A stretch of 64,000 nucleotides of DNA from Lachnospiraceae bacterium. GTDB taxonomy: Bacteria > Bacillota > Clostridia > Lachnospirales > Lachnospiraceae. Under the pieces are notes generated by a model. That model made no database searches, was not told the DNA's origin, and worked only from the letters and a program-made list of their open reading frames with translations. Where the stretch lies: NCBI GenBank assembly GCA_017431515.1, contig JAFRKV010000062.1, forward strand, positions 1 to 64,000, in the 5' to 3' direction. The position numbers and the translations under genes were made by a program. Of the stretch, positions 50,754-58,533 are shown one piece after another. Numbering within the stretch: position 1 is the stretch's first letter; each line of letters begins with the position of its first letter.

Positions 50754-52292
50754 ATGGAACAGGTTTACAACTCAATCGTCAACATCAATGATGCAGTCAA
50801 CGGCTTTGCCTGGGGGACTTTCGGGCTGATCCTGCTGCTGGGCACGGGGGTTCTCTGTACCGTGTCCACTCGGGTTTTTCAGGTGTCGCATTTTCGACAC
50901 TGGTGGAAAAAGACCTTCGGCTGCATGCACAAGGAGGCACGCATCATCAACGATTCCGGGGCGCTGTCACAGCTACGGACCTTTTGCATGGCCCTCTGCG
51001 CCACCATCGGCACGGGAAATATCGCGGGTGTCTCCACAGCCATCTGCGTGGGCGGACCGGGAGCCGTGCTCTGGATGTGGGTGGCGGCGTTTTTCGGCAT
51101 GATGGTGAAATACGCGGAAAATGTGCTGGGCCTTTTCTACCGGCGCCGTAATTCCGAAGGGGCGTGGTCCGGCGGTCCCATGTATTATCTGCAGGACGGC
51201 CTGGGGAGCATGAAGCACTGCCGGATTCCGGGCAGGGTGCTGGGCATCCTTTTCTGCGTGTTTACGATCTTAGCTTCTTTTGGCATCGGCAATATGGGGC
51301 AGATCAACAAGATCACCATTAACGTGGGCTCCGTCTTCTTTACGGAGGTGCAGGGGAGCGGCTCTTTCCTGGGCGTGTCGGCGGTCAACTGGATGATCGG
51401 GATCGTGCTGATGGTGGTGGCGGCGGTGATCATTCTGGGCGGTTTCCGGAGACTGGCGGCCGTGTCGGAAAAACTGATTCCGCTGATGTCGGCCATCTAT
51501 CTCATCGGCTGCATCGTGCTTCTGGTGATCCATATCCAAAGCCTTCCCGCGGCATTTGCATCCATCTTTAAATTCGCGCTCGGCACTGCGGCCATCCGCG
51601 GCGGCGCGGCGGGGACGGCCATCCAGCTGGCGCTGAACACCATCAAAAACGGCTGCAAGCGGGGCGTCTTTTCCAATGAGGCAGGACTCGGGTCTTCTGT
51701 CATGGTGCACAGCAACAGCTGCGCCAGAGAGCCGGTGCGGCAGGGCATGTGGGGCATCGCGGAAGTGTTTCTGGATACCTTCGTGATCTGCACGATGACG
51801 GCCCTGGTGGTTTTGAGTTCCGGCGCCATCGACCTTTCCACGGGACTCATGAATGCAGGGGTCAACGATGCGACCTTGGTGGCAAAAGCTTTCGGCGCGT
51901 CCCTGGGGGCTCCGGGAGAGTGGTTTGTGGTGGTGGCCATCACCCTGTTTGCCTTTACCACTGTGATGGGGTGGTCCTATTACGGCGCCAAGGTGACGGA
52001 ATATCTCTTTGGCGTGACCTGGGCAAAAGTATACCGGCTGATCTTCATCGCCATGATCATTCTGGGGGCGGTGATGGAGTCCAACCTGGCCTGGGATATC
52101 TCGGATACCTTTAACGGGCTCATGATGATCCCGAACCTGATCGGGCTCATCGTCCAGATCCCGCTGATTATCAGACTCACAAGAAACTACATCGACAGGC
52201 GCTTGAAAGGAAAAGACATTGAACCCCTTTTGTCCTATGATCCGGACATCCAGCGGGATGCGGCAAAAGCCGTCGCAAAGGGCATGGATTAA
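50754..52292 (+). CDS. Sodium:alanine/glycine symporter (AGCS family)
   Basis: A 512-residue transporter with about 11 membrane helices. Signatures: GTGNIAGVSTAICVGGPGA, KYAENVLGLFYR, and FSNEAGLGSS, all diagnostic of AGCS/AlsT. Imports Ala or Gly with Na+. It follows the giant kinase by 23 bases with an AGAGAAG-type ribosome-binding site, so it may be part of the signalling operon, for example supplying or sensing amino acids. Confidence 0.93.
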   Translation: MEQVYNSIVNINDAVNGFAWGTFGLILLLGTGVLCTVSTRVFQVSHFRHWWKKTFGCMHKEARIINDSGALSQLRTFCMALCATIGTGNIAGVSTAICVGGPGAVLWMWVAAFFGMMVKYAENVLGLFYRRRNSEGAWSGGPMYYLQDGLGSMKHCRIPGRVLGILFCVFTILASFGIGNMGQINKITINVGSVFFTEVQGSGSFLGVSAVNWMIGIVLMVVAAVIILGGFRRLAAVSEKLIPLMSAIYLIGCIVLLVIHIQSLPAAFASIFKFALGTAAIRGGAAGTAIQLALNTIKNGCKRGVFSNEAGLGSSVMVHSNSCAREPVRQGMWGIAEVFLDTFVICTMTALVVLSSGAIDLSTGLMNAGVNDATLVAKAFGASLGAPGEWFVVVAITLFAFTTVMGWSYYGAKVTEYLFGVTWAKVYRLIFIAMIILGAVMESNLAWDISDTFNGLMMIPNLIGLIVQIPLIIRLTRNYIDRRLKGKDIEPLLSYDPDIQRDAAKAVAKGMD

Positions 52293-52318
52293 ACAGGGTT
52301 TCATTTCAGGAGTCAAGT

Positions 52319-52960
52319 ATGGAAGAAGAAAGAGAAGACTATTTTCCGGAGGAAATGCTGCTGCCCTTGCTGGATGAAGCGGCGGCGGTTTTTCGTGAAA
52401 AAGGTGTATTGACGGAGCTGTCCCTTGGCGCCGGTGATGCGCCCACGATCCAGCTGACCTTTCCGGAGCAGACCATGTCCATCTCCTGCATGGCGATGGA
52501 AACAGAGGAAGGACAACCCGTGTTTCACTACGCCATGTCCTCTCCGGGAGAGCGATCCTGGAGCTTCCCGGCAGTGGAACCGCCTACGGCACTGGCGGCC
52601 TTTCCATACCTGCCGAAGCTGTATGACTGTCTCCGTTTTGGCATGACGGATGAGGAGAGTGAAGAAGAGGCGGAAGCCTTTCGCCATCCCAGGCTTTTGG
52701 CCTTGCAGGACACGTTATCCAATCTGGGACTCACCACCTCTCTGGTGGAACATGAGGACCCCGCCACCGGAGAAACGGCTACCTCCCTGACAATTTTCAC
52801 GGAAGAGGAGGAGATCCTCCTTACCTATGATTTTGTCTTCCCGGCGCTCTCACTGGCTGTGCTGCATATCATCTGCGGCGGAGAGCATATCTTTCTCCCG
52901 GAATGCGGAGCGCTGCCGCCGGCATCGGTCTTTTCCACGCTGCTGCCCCTGGTGGTGTAA
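52319..52960 (+). CDS. Hypothetical protein (213 aa), acidic
   Basis: Soluble, Glu-rich protein without signal peptide or known motif. Starts MEEEREDYFPEEMLLPLLDE and alternates amphipathic helices and strands, possibly a YbjN/T3SS-chaperone-like alpha/beta fold. AGGAG precedes the ATG, 26 bases after the symporter gene. A chaperone-like role for the injection locus is only a guess. Confidence 0.75.
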   Translation: MEEEREDYFPEEMLLPLLDEAAAVFREKGVLTELSLGAGDAPTIQLTFPEQTMSISCMAMETEEGQPVFHYAMSSPGERSWSFPAVEPPTALAAFPYLPKLYDCLRFGMTDEESEEEAEAFRHPRLLALQDTLSNLGLTTSLVEHEDPATGETATSLTIFTEEEEILLTYDFVFPALSLAVLHIICGGEHIFLPECGALPPASVFSTLLPLVV

Positions 52961-52994
52961 AACCGCCGGTGGGGGAAAGCGTTTCCCCAAAAAA

Positions 52995-53059
52995 GACACC
53001 AAATGACACACAAGTGACACGCCCGATTCTATTCCATTTCAAATGGATTGTGATAGAAT
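52995..53059 (+). promoter_or_regulatory. GACAC-repeat promoter, site A
   Basis: GACAC at 52995, 53005 and 53016 (10- and 11-base spacing), then TAGAAT at 53054-53059 with no good -35 box. The same direct repeat precedes genes at 55053 and 60511. The last GACAC is 38 bases from the -10, one helical turn more than at sites B and C. Confidence 0.65.
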
Positions 53060-53104
53060 AATTGAAAATGATAACCACCTCATCAACATAAAGGAGGAAA
53101 TCAT

Positions 53105-53521
53105 ATGGCACAGTATCCTAATTATGGGAATCCGAATCCCGCGCCCTACGTGGGATCGGTGCCGGCGGGCGAGATCAACAACATCCATACCAGCGTTTTC
53201 CAGAACCGCGTCCAGAATGTCAATCAGCAGGGGCAGCAGCGGGATGATGTGACCGCAGAGCAGCTGGAAGAGATCATCAAAGAGAAAAAGACCTATTATC
53301 AACCGCGGGAAGGAAACGTGCTCTCCGAAGACGAAACGGATATCATGAAGAAGTCCCTCAAGACTGTGACCGAGTATAACCCGCAGGGGAGATATACCAT
53401 GGAAGAGATGCGGATGCTCCATGCCTGGAAGCAGGAATTCAAAAAAGGGAGAGCGGTGCCCGCCAGCTTTCCGTCGTGTTTTACGGGGGTGAGACCCCCG
53501 CAGGCTGTCTGCTGTTTCTGA
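53105..53521 (+). CDS. Hypothetical protein (138 aa) under a GACAC promoter
   Basis: AAGGAGG precedes ATG 53105. The first 45 residues are Asn/Gln/Pro-rich and probably disordered (MAQYPNYGNPNPAPYVG). The remainder is charged and helical (VTAEQLEEIIKEKKTYYQ; YTMEEMRMLHAWKQEFKKG) and ends in PPQAVCCF. No signal peptide. It shares its promoter motif with the injection-like operon, so a co-regulated accessory or cargo role is possible but unproven. Confidence 0.7.
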   Translation: MAQYPNYGNPNPAPYVGSVPAGEINNIHTSVFQNRVQNVNQQGQQRDDVTAEQLEEIIKEKKTYYQPREGNVLSEDETDIMKKSLKTVTEYNPQGRYTMEEMRMLHAWKQEFKKGRAVPASFPSCFTGVRPPQAVCCF

Positions 53522-53548
53522 AACAGGAAAAGTCGTATCTTTTGAAGT

Positions 53549-53578
53549 ACATCCCAATCGGGATTGTCTCTTTTTTTC
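53549..53578 (+). terminator. Terminator after the 138-aa gene
   Basis: ACATCCC-AATC-GGGATTGT (one bulged base) followed by CTCTTTTTTTC. Marks the border with the A+T-rich toxin-antitoxin segment. Confidence 0.7.
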
Positions 53579-53641
53579 TTTATTGTACTATTTTTGATTA
53601 CCCCATTTAAGCATGAAGAGAATCAAAAAAAGGAAAAACAT

Positions 53642-53735
53642 TTGCATTGATTTTGTTGATGCAAGGTTTTTGCATTGACTGTTGTTGACAGTGTAGAAAA
53701 ATGAGTATAATATGGAGGTATCAAATGATACCTCC
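53642..53735 (+). promoter_or_regulatory. Toxin-antitoxin promoter with palindromic operator
   Basis: Direct repeats beginning TTGCATTGA (53642 and 53670) lead into TTGTTGACA and TATAAT (53706-53711). Immediately downstream lies a perfect inverted repeat GGAGGTATC (53714-53722), four bases, GATACCTCC (53727-53735), the likely autoregulatory site of the downstream antitoxin. Confidence 0.75.
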
Positions 53736-53753
53736 TACAGGAGGATGTAGTAA

Positions 53754-54071
53754 GTGGAAGAACAAAGAATTCGTATCGAATCGGAAACGGAGGTTAAGGC
53801 TTATATACAGAATTTAAGATATGCTCTAAATAATGGCGCGCAAATATACTTCCAAGCAAAAAGACTTGTGGACGAAGACAGAGAAGAGAGGTATACGAAT
53901 CAGTATACGGTAAATAGGCTTTTTCCGAATGAGAATCCGATGGATGTGCTTCGAAGAGAATTGCGAACTCTCACAGCAGAAGACTATATGCGCACAGTGA
54001 AAGATATCCGTTTTCCGAACAGAAGTGAGATGGCGTTTGCGCCGGATATGTTTCCGTATCGCAAAAGATAA
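53754..54071 (+). CDS. Probable toxin of an MqsRA-like pair
   Basis: A 105-residue protein from GTG 53754, AGGAGG nine bases upstream. The C-terminal RELRTLTAEDYMRTVKDIRF and a following Met-x-Phe resemble the LT..DY.....D core of MqsR-like RNase toxins. The usual last beta strand seems absent, so it may be shortened or a diverged family. The call leans on the neighbouring MqsA-type antitoxin. Clearly more A+T-rich than surrounding genes, suggesting transfer. Confidence 0.55.
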   Translation: MEEQRIRIESETEVKAYIQNLRYALNNGAQIYFQAKRLVDEDREERYTNQYTVNRLFPNENPMDVLRRELRTLTAEDYMRTVKDIRFPNRSEMAFAPDMFPYRKR

Positions 54072-54083
54072 GGGGGTGTTTTC

Positions 54084-54797
54084 ATGAAAATGAAAATTTT
54101 GAAAAGAGAAAAGAGAATCTGCGCATGTTGCATGGAGGAACATGAGGTAAAAACAGTCAGGATCAGAGAGCAGACCATTTTCAAGGATTGCAAAGTGAAT
54201 TATGATGCCATTTATACGTATTGTGATGTGGCAGATGAACTATATATGGATGAGTGTCAGATACAGGAGAACGATATCAGAGTAAAGGATGCCTATCGAG
54301 AAAAAAACGGATTGCTGACTTCAATGGACATATTCAATATTCGCGGCAAATATGGTATCACACAGAGGGATCTGTGCGCCTTGCTGGGATGGGGCGGTAA
54401 GACGATCACAAGATACGAAAGCCATCAGGTTCAGGATAGGGCGCATGACATGATTTTGAAAAAGATAGATTCCGACCCGGTGTGGTTTCTGTCTCTTCTG
54501 GAGGAAGCAAAAGGAATGGTTTCCGAGGATTCCTATCGGAAGTATTATGACACCGCAAACTTGTTATGTAATCAAAAAGATAGTAATGGCGAGGAGAATG
54601 TGATCCGAGCAATGATAGATGCGAGGCTGTCTCGAAATATGAGTCAGAAAGAACTGTCTGAAAAAACGGGTATTGCCCAGGCCGAGATCAGCAGGCTGGA
54701 AAATGGAACCCGTAACCCTTCAATTAAGCTTCTCCAGAGGCTTGCTGACGGTATGGGGATGGTTCTTCATGTAACTTTTACACCAAAGGGTGCTTAA
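54084..54797 (+). CDS. MqsA/YgiT-type zinc-finger antitoxin with two HTH domains
   Basis: A 237-residue regulator. The N-terminus has the YgiT-type zinc finger (CACCMEEHEV ... YCDVADELY). The middle is an MqsA-like HTH (YGITQRDLCALLGWGGKTITRYE). Residues about 180-230 add a second XRE HTH (NMSQKELSEKTGIAQAEISRLENGTR). E. coli MqsA ends after one HTH, so the C-terminal HTH is extra. Twelve bases after the toxin gene; likely represses through the palindrome at 53714-53735. Confidence 0.82.
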   Translation: MKMKILKREKRICACCMEEHEVKTVRIREQTIFKDCKVNYDAIYTYCDVADELYMDECQIQENDIRVKDAYREKNGLLTSMDIFNIRGKYGITQRDLCALLGWGGKTITRYESHQVQDRAHDMILKKIDSDPVWFLSLLEEAKGMVSEDSYRKYYDTANLLCNQKDSNGEENVIRAMIDARLSRNMSQKELSEKTGIAQAEISRLENGTRNPSIKLLQRLADGMGMVLHVTFTPKGA

Positions 54798-54826
54798 AAA
54801 GAAAACTTGACGATATGACGCGGAGA

Positions 54827-54854
54827 GGCAGGGGATGTATCCCCTGCCTTTTTG
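54827..54854 (+). terminator. Rho-independent terminator of the toxin-antitoxin module
   Basis: GGCAGGGGA-TGTA-TCCCCTGCC followed by a T run (TTTTTTG). Confidence 0.9.
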
Positions 54855-54895
54855 CGTCCGGGCAGAGGTGCGCTAAAAGGCATCGGATGCCAAAC

Positions 54896-54939
54896 GACAC
54901 ATAAACGACACATCACAACCACCCCAGGCGTGTTATATT
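54896..54939 (+). promoter_or_regulatory. GACAC-repeat promoter, site B
   Basis: GACAC at 54896 and 54907 (11-base spacing) and TATATT at 54934-54939; the second GACAC starts 27 bases before the -10. The -35 position reads CATCAC, so activation by a bound regulator is likely. Geometry identical to site C. Confidence 0.65.
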
Positions 54940-55052
54940 GTGCACAAGAAATTTTTTTATAACTGCGAAAGCGGTGGAGAACCGGTATAAAGGCCGCCGG
55001 GGGCGGACTTGCAGATCACTTGCATTTCATCAGAAAAAGGGAGGGTATTGTC

Positions 55053-55262
55053 ATGGCAGATGTGCAGACAAACAAAAAAATCTGGGAGAAATCTTACACC
55101 ATTGAAGCGTACAAGACAGAGGCTGATTTCAAACACGCCGATAAAAATACGATCGAAGAGCTCCTGGAGTTTGACAAGGAGCAGGAAGAGAGAAAGGAAA
55201 AGCAGCAGGAAGCGCTGGGCACGTGGGACCGGAGCATATCGAAGGCTTTGAAAACATGCTGA
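55053..55262 (+). CDS. Hypothetical protein (69 aa), charged, helical
   Basis: ATG 55053 follows GGGAGGG. Begins MADVQTNKKIWEKSYTIEAY and continues with a Glu/Lys-rich helix (ELLEFDKEQEERKEKQQE). No signal peptide. The next frame begins before its stop (overlap ATGCTGA), so the two could be coupled genes or one gene split by a frameshift near 55225. Confidence 0.6.
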   Translation: MADVQTNKKIWEKSYTIEAYKTEADFKHADKNTIEELLEFDKEQEERKEKQQEALGTWDRSISKALKTC

Positions 55263-55756
55263 ACAGCAATGTGGACCTTTCGAATCCGAAATTCAGAGGC
55301 TATCCGCAAGCGGAGGTTGCGAGGAAACTGAAGAGTCTGTACGATAACCACATCTGGGGCGAAAGGCTGAGGGCAGCGCTGACTCAATGCGGCAACTATG
55401 TGAATCATGTCCAGAAGATCATGGAAACCATCGTAAAGAAAGGCTACAAGATCCTGCCGGAGCAGGGTGCTTGTCAGGACAAGAAAAAGGCAGAGAAGGC
55501 GCTGCAGAGAGAACTTGCGGATTATCAGAACAGCCGGCAGTTGAAAGAGGGGCAGGTAAAAGAGGAGATCCCATTCCCCACCGTGACCGTCAACGGGAAA
55601 CAGTATTGCACATACGGCTATAACGGCATGGCGAAGATCCTGGAGGAGCATACGCTCCAGTTCAAAAACAAGGACAATGTCAAAAAGGCCGGGGAGCAGT
55701 TTGACGATATCACGATGCTTTGTTTCCGGTATCTCGGAGAATCCTTTGAAAAATGA
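55256..55756 (+). CDS. Hypothetical protein ending in a SpoIIE-phosphatase tail
   Basis: A 166-residue product from ATG 55256 (GTG 55223 is the alternative). The first ~140 residues are an unknown helical domain (KFRGYPQAEVARKLKSLYDN; VTVNGKQYCTYGYNGMAKIL). The last 23 residues, GEQFDDITMLCFRYLG plus ESFEK, match the final metal-binding strand of the SpoIIE phosphatases encoded nearby. The rest of a phosphatase is missing, so this looks like a deletion or fusion relic with the junction near 55680. Confidence 0.65.
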   Translation: MLNSNVDLSNPKFRGYPQAEVARKLKSLYDNHIWGERLRAALTQCGNYVNHVQKIMETIVKKGYKILPEQGACQDKKKAEKALQRELADYQNSRQLKEGQVKEEIPFPTVTVNGKQYCTYGYNGMAKILEEHTLQFKNKDNVKKAGEQFDDITMLCFRYLGESFEK

Positions 55757-55911
55757 TGAAATTGGTCCGGATGATCCATCGAAAAATGACAAAACACAGA
55801 CTGTAACCCTTGAAAAACGCTGAAAAATAAGCATAATGAAAATAGATCCATCAGCAGGTGGATCTCGTTTACCGTGCCAACAAACGCAGCTGAAGGAGAC
55901 AGGAGACATCA

Positions 55912-57996
55912 ATGCTGGCAATGATTTTGAAGATGTCAGTCGTGACGGGACTGCATGTCGTGCTGACCGTCCTGGTCTGGCTCAGGACAAAGAATAAACC
56001 ACTGAAGCTTTTCGGGAAGATCCTCATCGGCATCATCTTCGGAATGAGCGCGATCCTATCCACCCACTTCGGCATTGATTACAGCAAGATGCTGCTGAAT
56101 GTGCGGGATCTGGGACCTCTTATCGCAGGTCTCTTTTTTGACCCCTTGTCCGGCATCATTGCGGGTCTGATGGGCGGAGTCGAGCGTTTCATCGTCGGCA
56201 CCTATTTTGGCATCGGTTCCTATACCAGGATCGCCTGCAGCATCTCCACCTGCCTGGCCGGTATTCTTGCTGCCATTCTGCGCACCTTTCTTTTCAAGAG
56301 GAAAAAGCCCTCGGCTTTTTATGCCTTCTTTATCGGTGCCCTCATGGAAGTCTTTCATATGTATGTCGTGCTCATCACCCACAGGAGTGATATGAGCATG
56401 GCCTTTTACGTGGTGCAGACCTGTGCCTTTCCGATGATCATTTTTACCGGCATCGGGATGGGCGCGTCCTCACTTGCGCTGAGGGCGTTATCCCATGAGA
56501 TGAAAAAAACCTTCCGGGTGCCGCGGGGAGAGGAGATCTCCGTGGCCCAGAAGTTCCAGTTCTGGCTGTTTGCGGTGGTCACCATCGTGCTCGGCACCAA
56601 CATGGTCTTTGTGATCAACGTGCAGAGCCAGACCTCTCTGCAGAATACAAGCGCGACGCTGCGTTACGATACCGAGGACATCCGCAGCGCCTATCTTTCC
56701 ATACAGGATACGGCAGGACAGGATAAGAATGCGCTGCTGTCGGAGGTGCTGACGGGCTTCCATGTGGGAAATGGCGGAACCTTTGACATCATCAGCAAAT
56801 CCGGCATCACCCTGTTCGGAGATCATAAAGGCACGGCCATGACCCTGCCCAATCTGAAAGAACTGAGAAGTCATGAGCCGGGTGAGATCTTTCAGGCCAG
56901 CCTGTATCAGGAGCCGGCGCTGTGCCTGACCGAGAGCCTGCCGGATGGCGTGACCCTTTTGACGATGATCCCTACAAAGGAAATGTATTTCCTGCGGGAT
57001 GTGCAGATCTATGAAACCGCCTTTGCGGATCTCATCCTGTTTGCCGTGGTGTATGTGCTGGTTTATCTTTTGGTGCAGGAGATCGTCATCAAGAATCTCA
57101 ACCAGATCAACGCGTCTCTGGACCGGATCACCGTCGGCAATCTGGACGAGGTGATCTCGGTGCGCAATTCCTCAGAGTTCGCCTCCCTCTCGGACGATAT
57201 CAACCAGACGGTGGCCGCCCTGAAAGGCTACATCGAGGCGGCGGAGAAGCGGATCGAGCAGGAGCTGGAATTTGCCCGGATCATCCAGGAATCTTCCCTG
57301 CCCAAAAACTTCTCCTTCCCGCGGAATGACATGGAGGTCTTCGCCACCATGGATCCCGCCAGGGAGGTGGGCGGCGATTTTTACGACCTGTACTTTGTGG
57401 ATCGTAACAAGGTGGTGCTGGTGATCGCGGATGTTTCCGGAAAGGGCATCCCCGCGTCCCTCTTTATGATGCGCGCAAAGACCGCCATCCGAGCCCTTGC
57501 GGAGGAAGCCTATTCGCCGGCGGAGATTCTGTATCGCGCCAACAACTCCCTTTGTGAAGGAAATGAAGCGGAAATGTTTGTGACGGTCTGGGTGGGGATC
57601 GTGGATCTCTTGACCGGACGGATGGATTACGCCAGCGCGGGACATGAATATCCCATCCTGATGCGCGCCGGCGGCGACTACGATTACCTGAAAGAAAAGC
57701 ACGGGCCGCCACTGGCCTGCATGGAGAATATGCGCTTCCATGAAGACGAGCTCACCCTGGGCGCCGGTGATAAGCTGTTTGTCTACACAGACGGCATCCC
57801 CGAGGCCATCGACCATGAGACGAATCAATACGGCCCCGACCGGCTGCTTGCCATCTTAAACGCCGTGAAGGCAGAGCCCATGGATGTGGTGCTCCCGGCA
57901 GTGAGAAAAGACATCTCCGACTTCGTCGGCGAGGAAGACCAGTTCGACGACATCACCATGCTGGGGTTTGTCTACAAAGGCCGGGTGGATGGCTGA
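55912..57996 (+). CDS. 5TM-LYT sensor PP2C (SpoIIE-type) phosphatase
   Basis: A 694-residue protein. Residues 1-about 190 form a 5TMR-LYT-like membrane sensor (FFDPLSGIIAGLMGGVERFIVG; RIACSISTCLAGILAAIL). Then comes another membrane helix (about 205), an external domain (about 225-365), a membrane helix (about 370-390), HAMP (NLDEVISVRNSSEFASLSDD) and the SpoIIE domain (about 450-690) with GGDFYDLYF, DVSGKGIPASLFM, SAGHEYPI, VYTDGIPEA and QFDDITML. AAGGAG precedes the ATG. Third intact phosphatase of this type in the locus. Confidence 0.92.
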   Translation: MLAMILKMSVVTGLHVVLTVLVWLRTKNKPLKLFGKILIGIIFGMSAILSTHFGIDYSKMLLNVRDLGPLIAGLFFDPLSGIIAGLMGGVERFIVGTYFGIGSYTRIACSISTCLAGILAAILRTFLFKRKKPSAFYAFFIGALMEVFHMYVVLITHRSDMSMAFYVVQTCAFPMIIFTGIGMGASSLALRALSHEMKKTFRVPRGEEISVAQKFQFWLFAVVTIVLGTNMVFVINVQSQTSLQNTSATLRYDTEDIRSAYLSIQDTAGQDKNALLSEVLTGFHVGNGGTFDIISKSGITLFGDHKGTAMTLPNLKELRSHEPGEIFQASLYQEPALCLTESLPDGVTLLTMIPTKEMYFLRDVQIYETAFADLILFAVVYVLVYLLVQEIVIKNLNQINASLDRITVGNLDEVISVRNSSEFASLSDDINQTVAALKGYIEAAEKRIEQELEFARIIQESSLPKNFSFPRNDMEVFATMDPAREVGGDFYDLYFVDRNKVVLVIADVSGKGIPASLFMMRAKTAIRALAEEAYSPAEILYRANNSLCEGNEAEMFVTVWVGIVDLLTGRMDYASAGHEYPILMRAGGDYDYLKEKHGPPLACMENMRFHEDELTLGAGDKLFVYTDGIPEAIDHETNQYGPDRLLAILNAVKAEPMDVVLPAVRKDISDFVGEEDQFDDITMLGFVYKGRVDG

Positions 57997-58065
57997 ACAA
58001 CCGGATCCCCGCTCCGCGCTTTGCCCCCCTGCTCCGGATCCCCGCGCAGCATCTCTGCACATCAC

Positions 58066-58097
58066 CCCCGCTCCCGCAACCAGGAGCGGGGTTTTTT
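58066..58097 (+). terminator. Rho-independent terminator
   Basis: CCCCGCTCC, eight-base loop, GGAGCGGGG, then TTTTTTG. Ends the phosphatase transcript. Confidence 0.9.
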
Positions 58098-58187
58098 GTC
58101 CTTTAAGACGTTCCTTCAGGACCCTCTTCGACAGAGGACGATCTCAAGATCAACAAAAGGGAACAGCCCCGGTATGATCTGTTAAAT

Positions 58188-58242
58188 GCTACTATCATAG
58201 CAAAAATTGACAAAAACACTATGATAATGCTACTATAGTAGC
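58188..58242 (+). promoter_or_regulatory. hipBA promoter and twin operators
   Basis: Operator 1 GCTACTATCATAGC (58188-58201) and operator 2 GCTACTATAGTAGC (58229-58242, perfect palindrome) flank TTGACA (58207-58212). The -10 TACTAT (58231-58236; 18-base spacer) lies inside operator 2, so the HipB-like protein would repress its own promoter. Confidence 0.8.
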
Positions 58243-58257
58243 AGAGAGGAGCGCGCA

Positions 58258-58533
58258 ATGGATATTCCGTGGATCACACCGATCGACACTGCGAAGCAGC
58301 TTGCCGGAAAAATGAGAAATATCAGAAAAAGAAAAAAGATTACGCAACAACAACTGGCTGCCAGAAGCAATGTCAGTTATGCCACGCTTCGCAAATTTGA
58401 ACGTACTGGAAAAATCTCGCTCGAATCTTTCATCAAACTTGCGATGGAGCTTGGCGTAATTGATGAAGTAAACCGTTTGTTTGAGAAACCGGTATATAAC
58501 AGCATCGAGGAGGTGCTCAATGACAGACGGTAA
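58258..58533 (+). CDS. hipB: HipB-like XRE antitoxin/regulator
   Basis: A 91-residue Cro/C1-type protein: KRKKITQQQLAARSNVSYATLRKFERTGK is the HTH, followed by a short tail. AGAGGAG precedes the ATG. Overlaps the HipA gene by 14 bases. Expected to neutralise the HipA kinase and bind the twin GCTACTAT operators. Confidence 0.85.
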   Translation: MDIPWITPIDTAKQLAGKMRNIRKRKKITQQQLAARSNVSYATLRKFERTGKISLESFIKLAMELGVIDEVNRLFEKPVYNSIEEVLNDRR

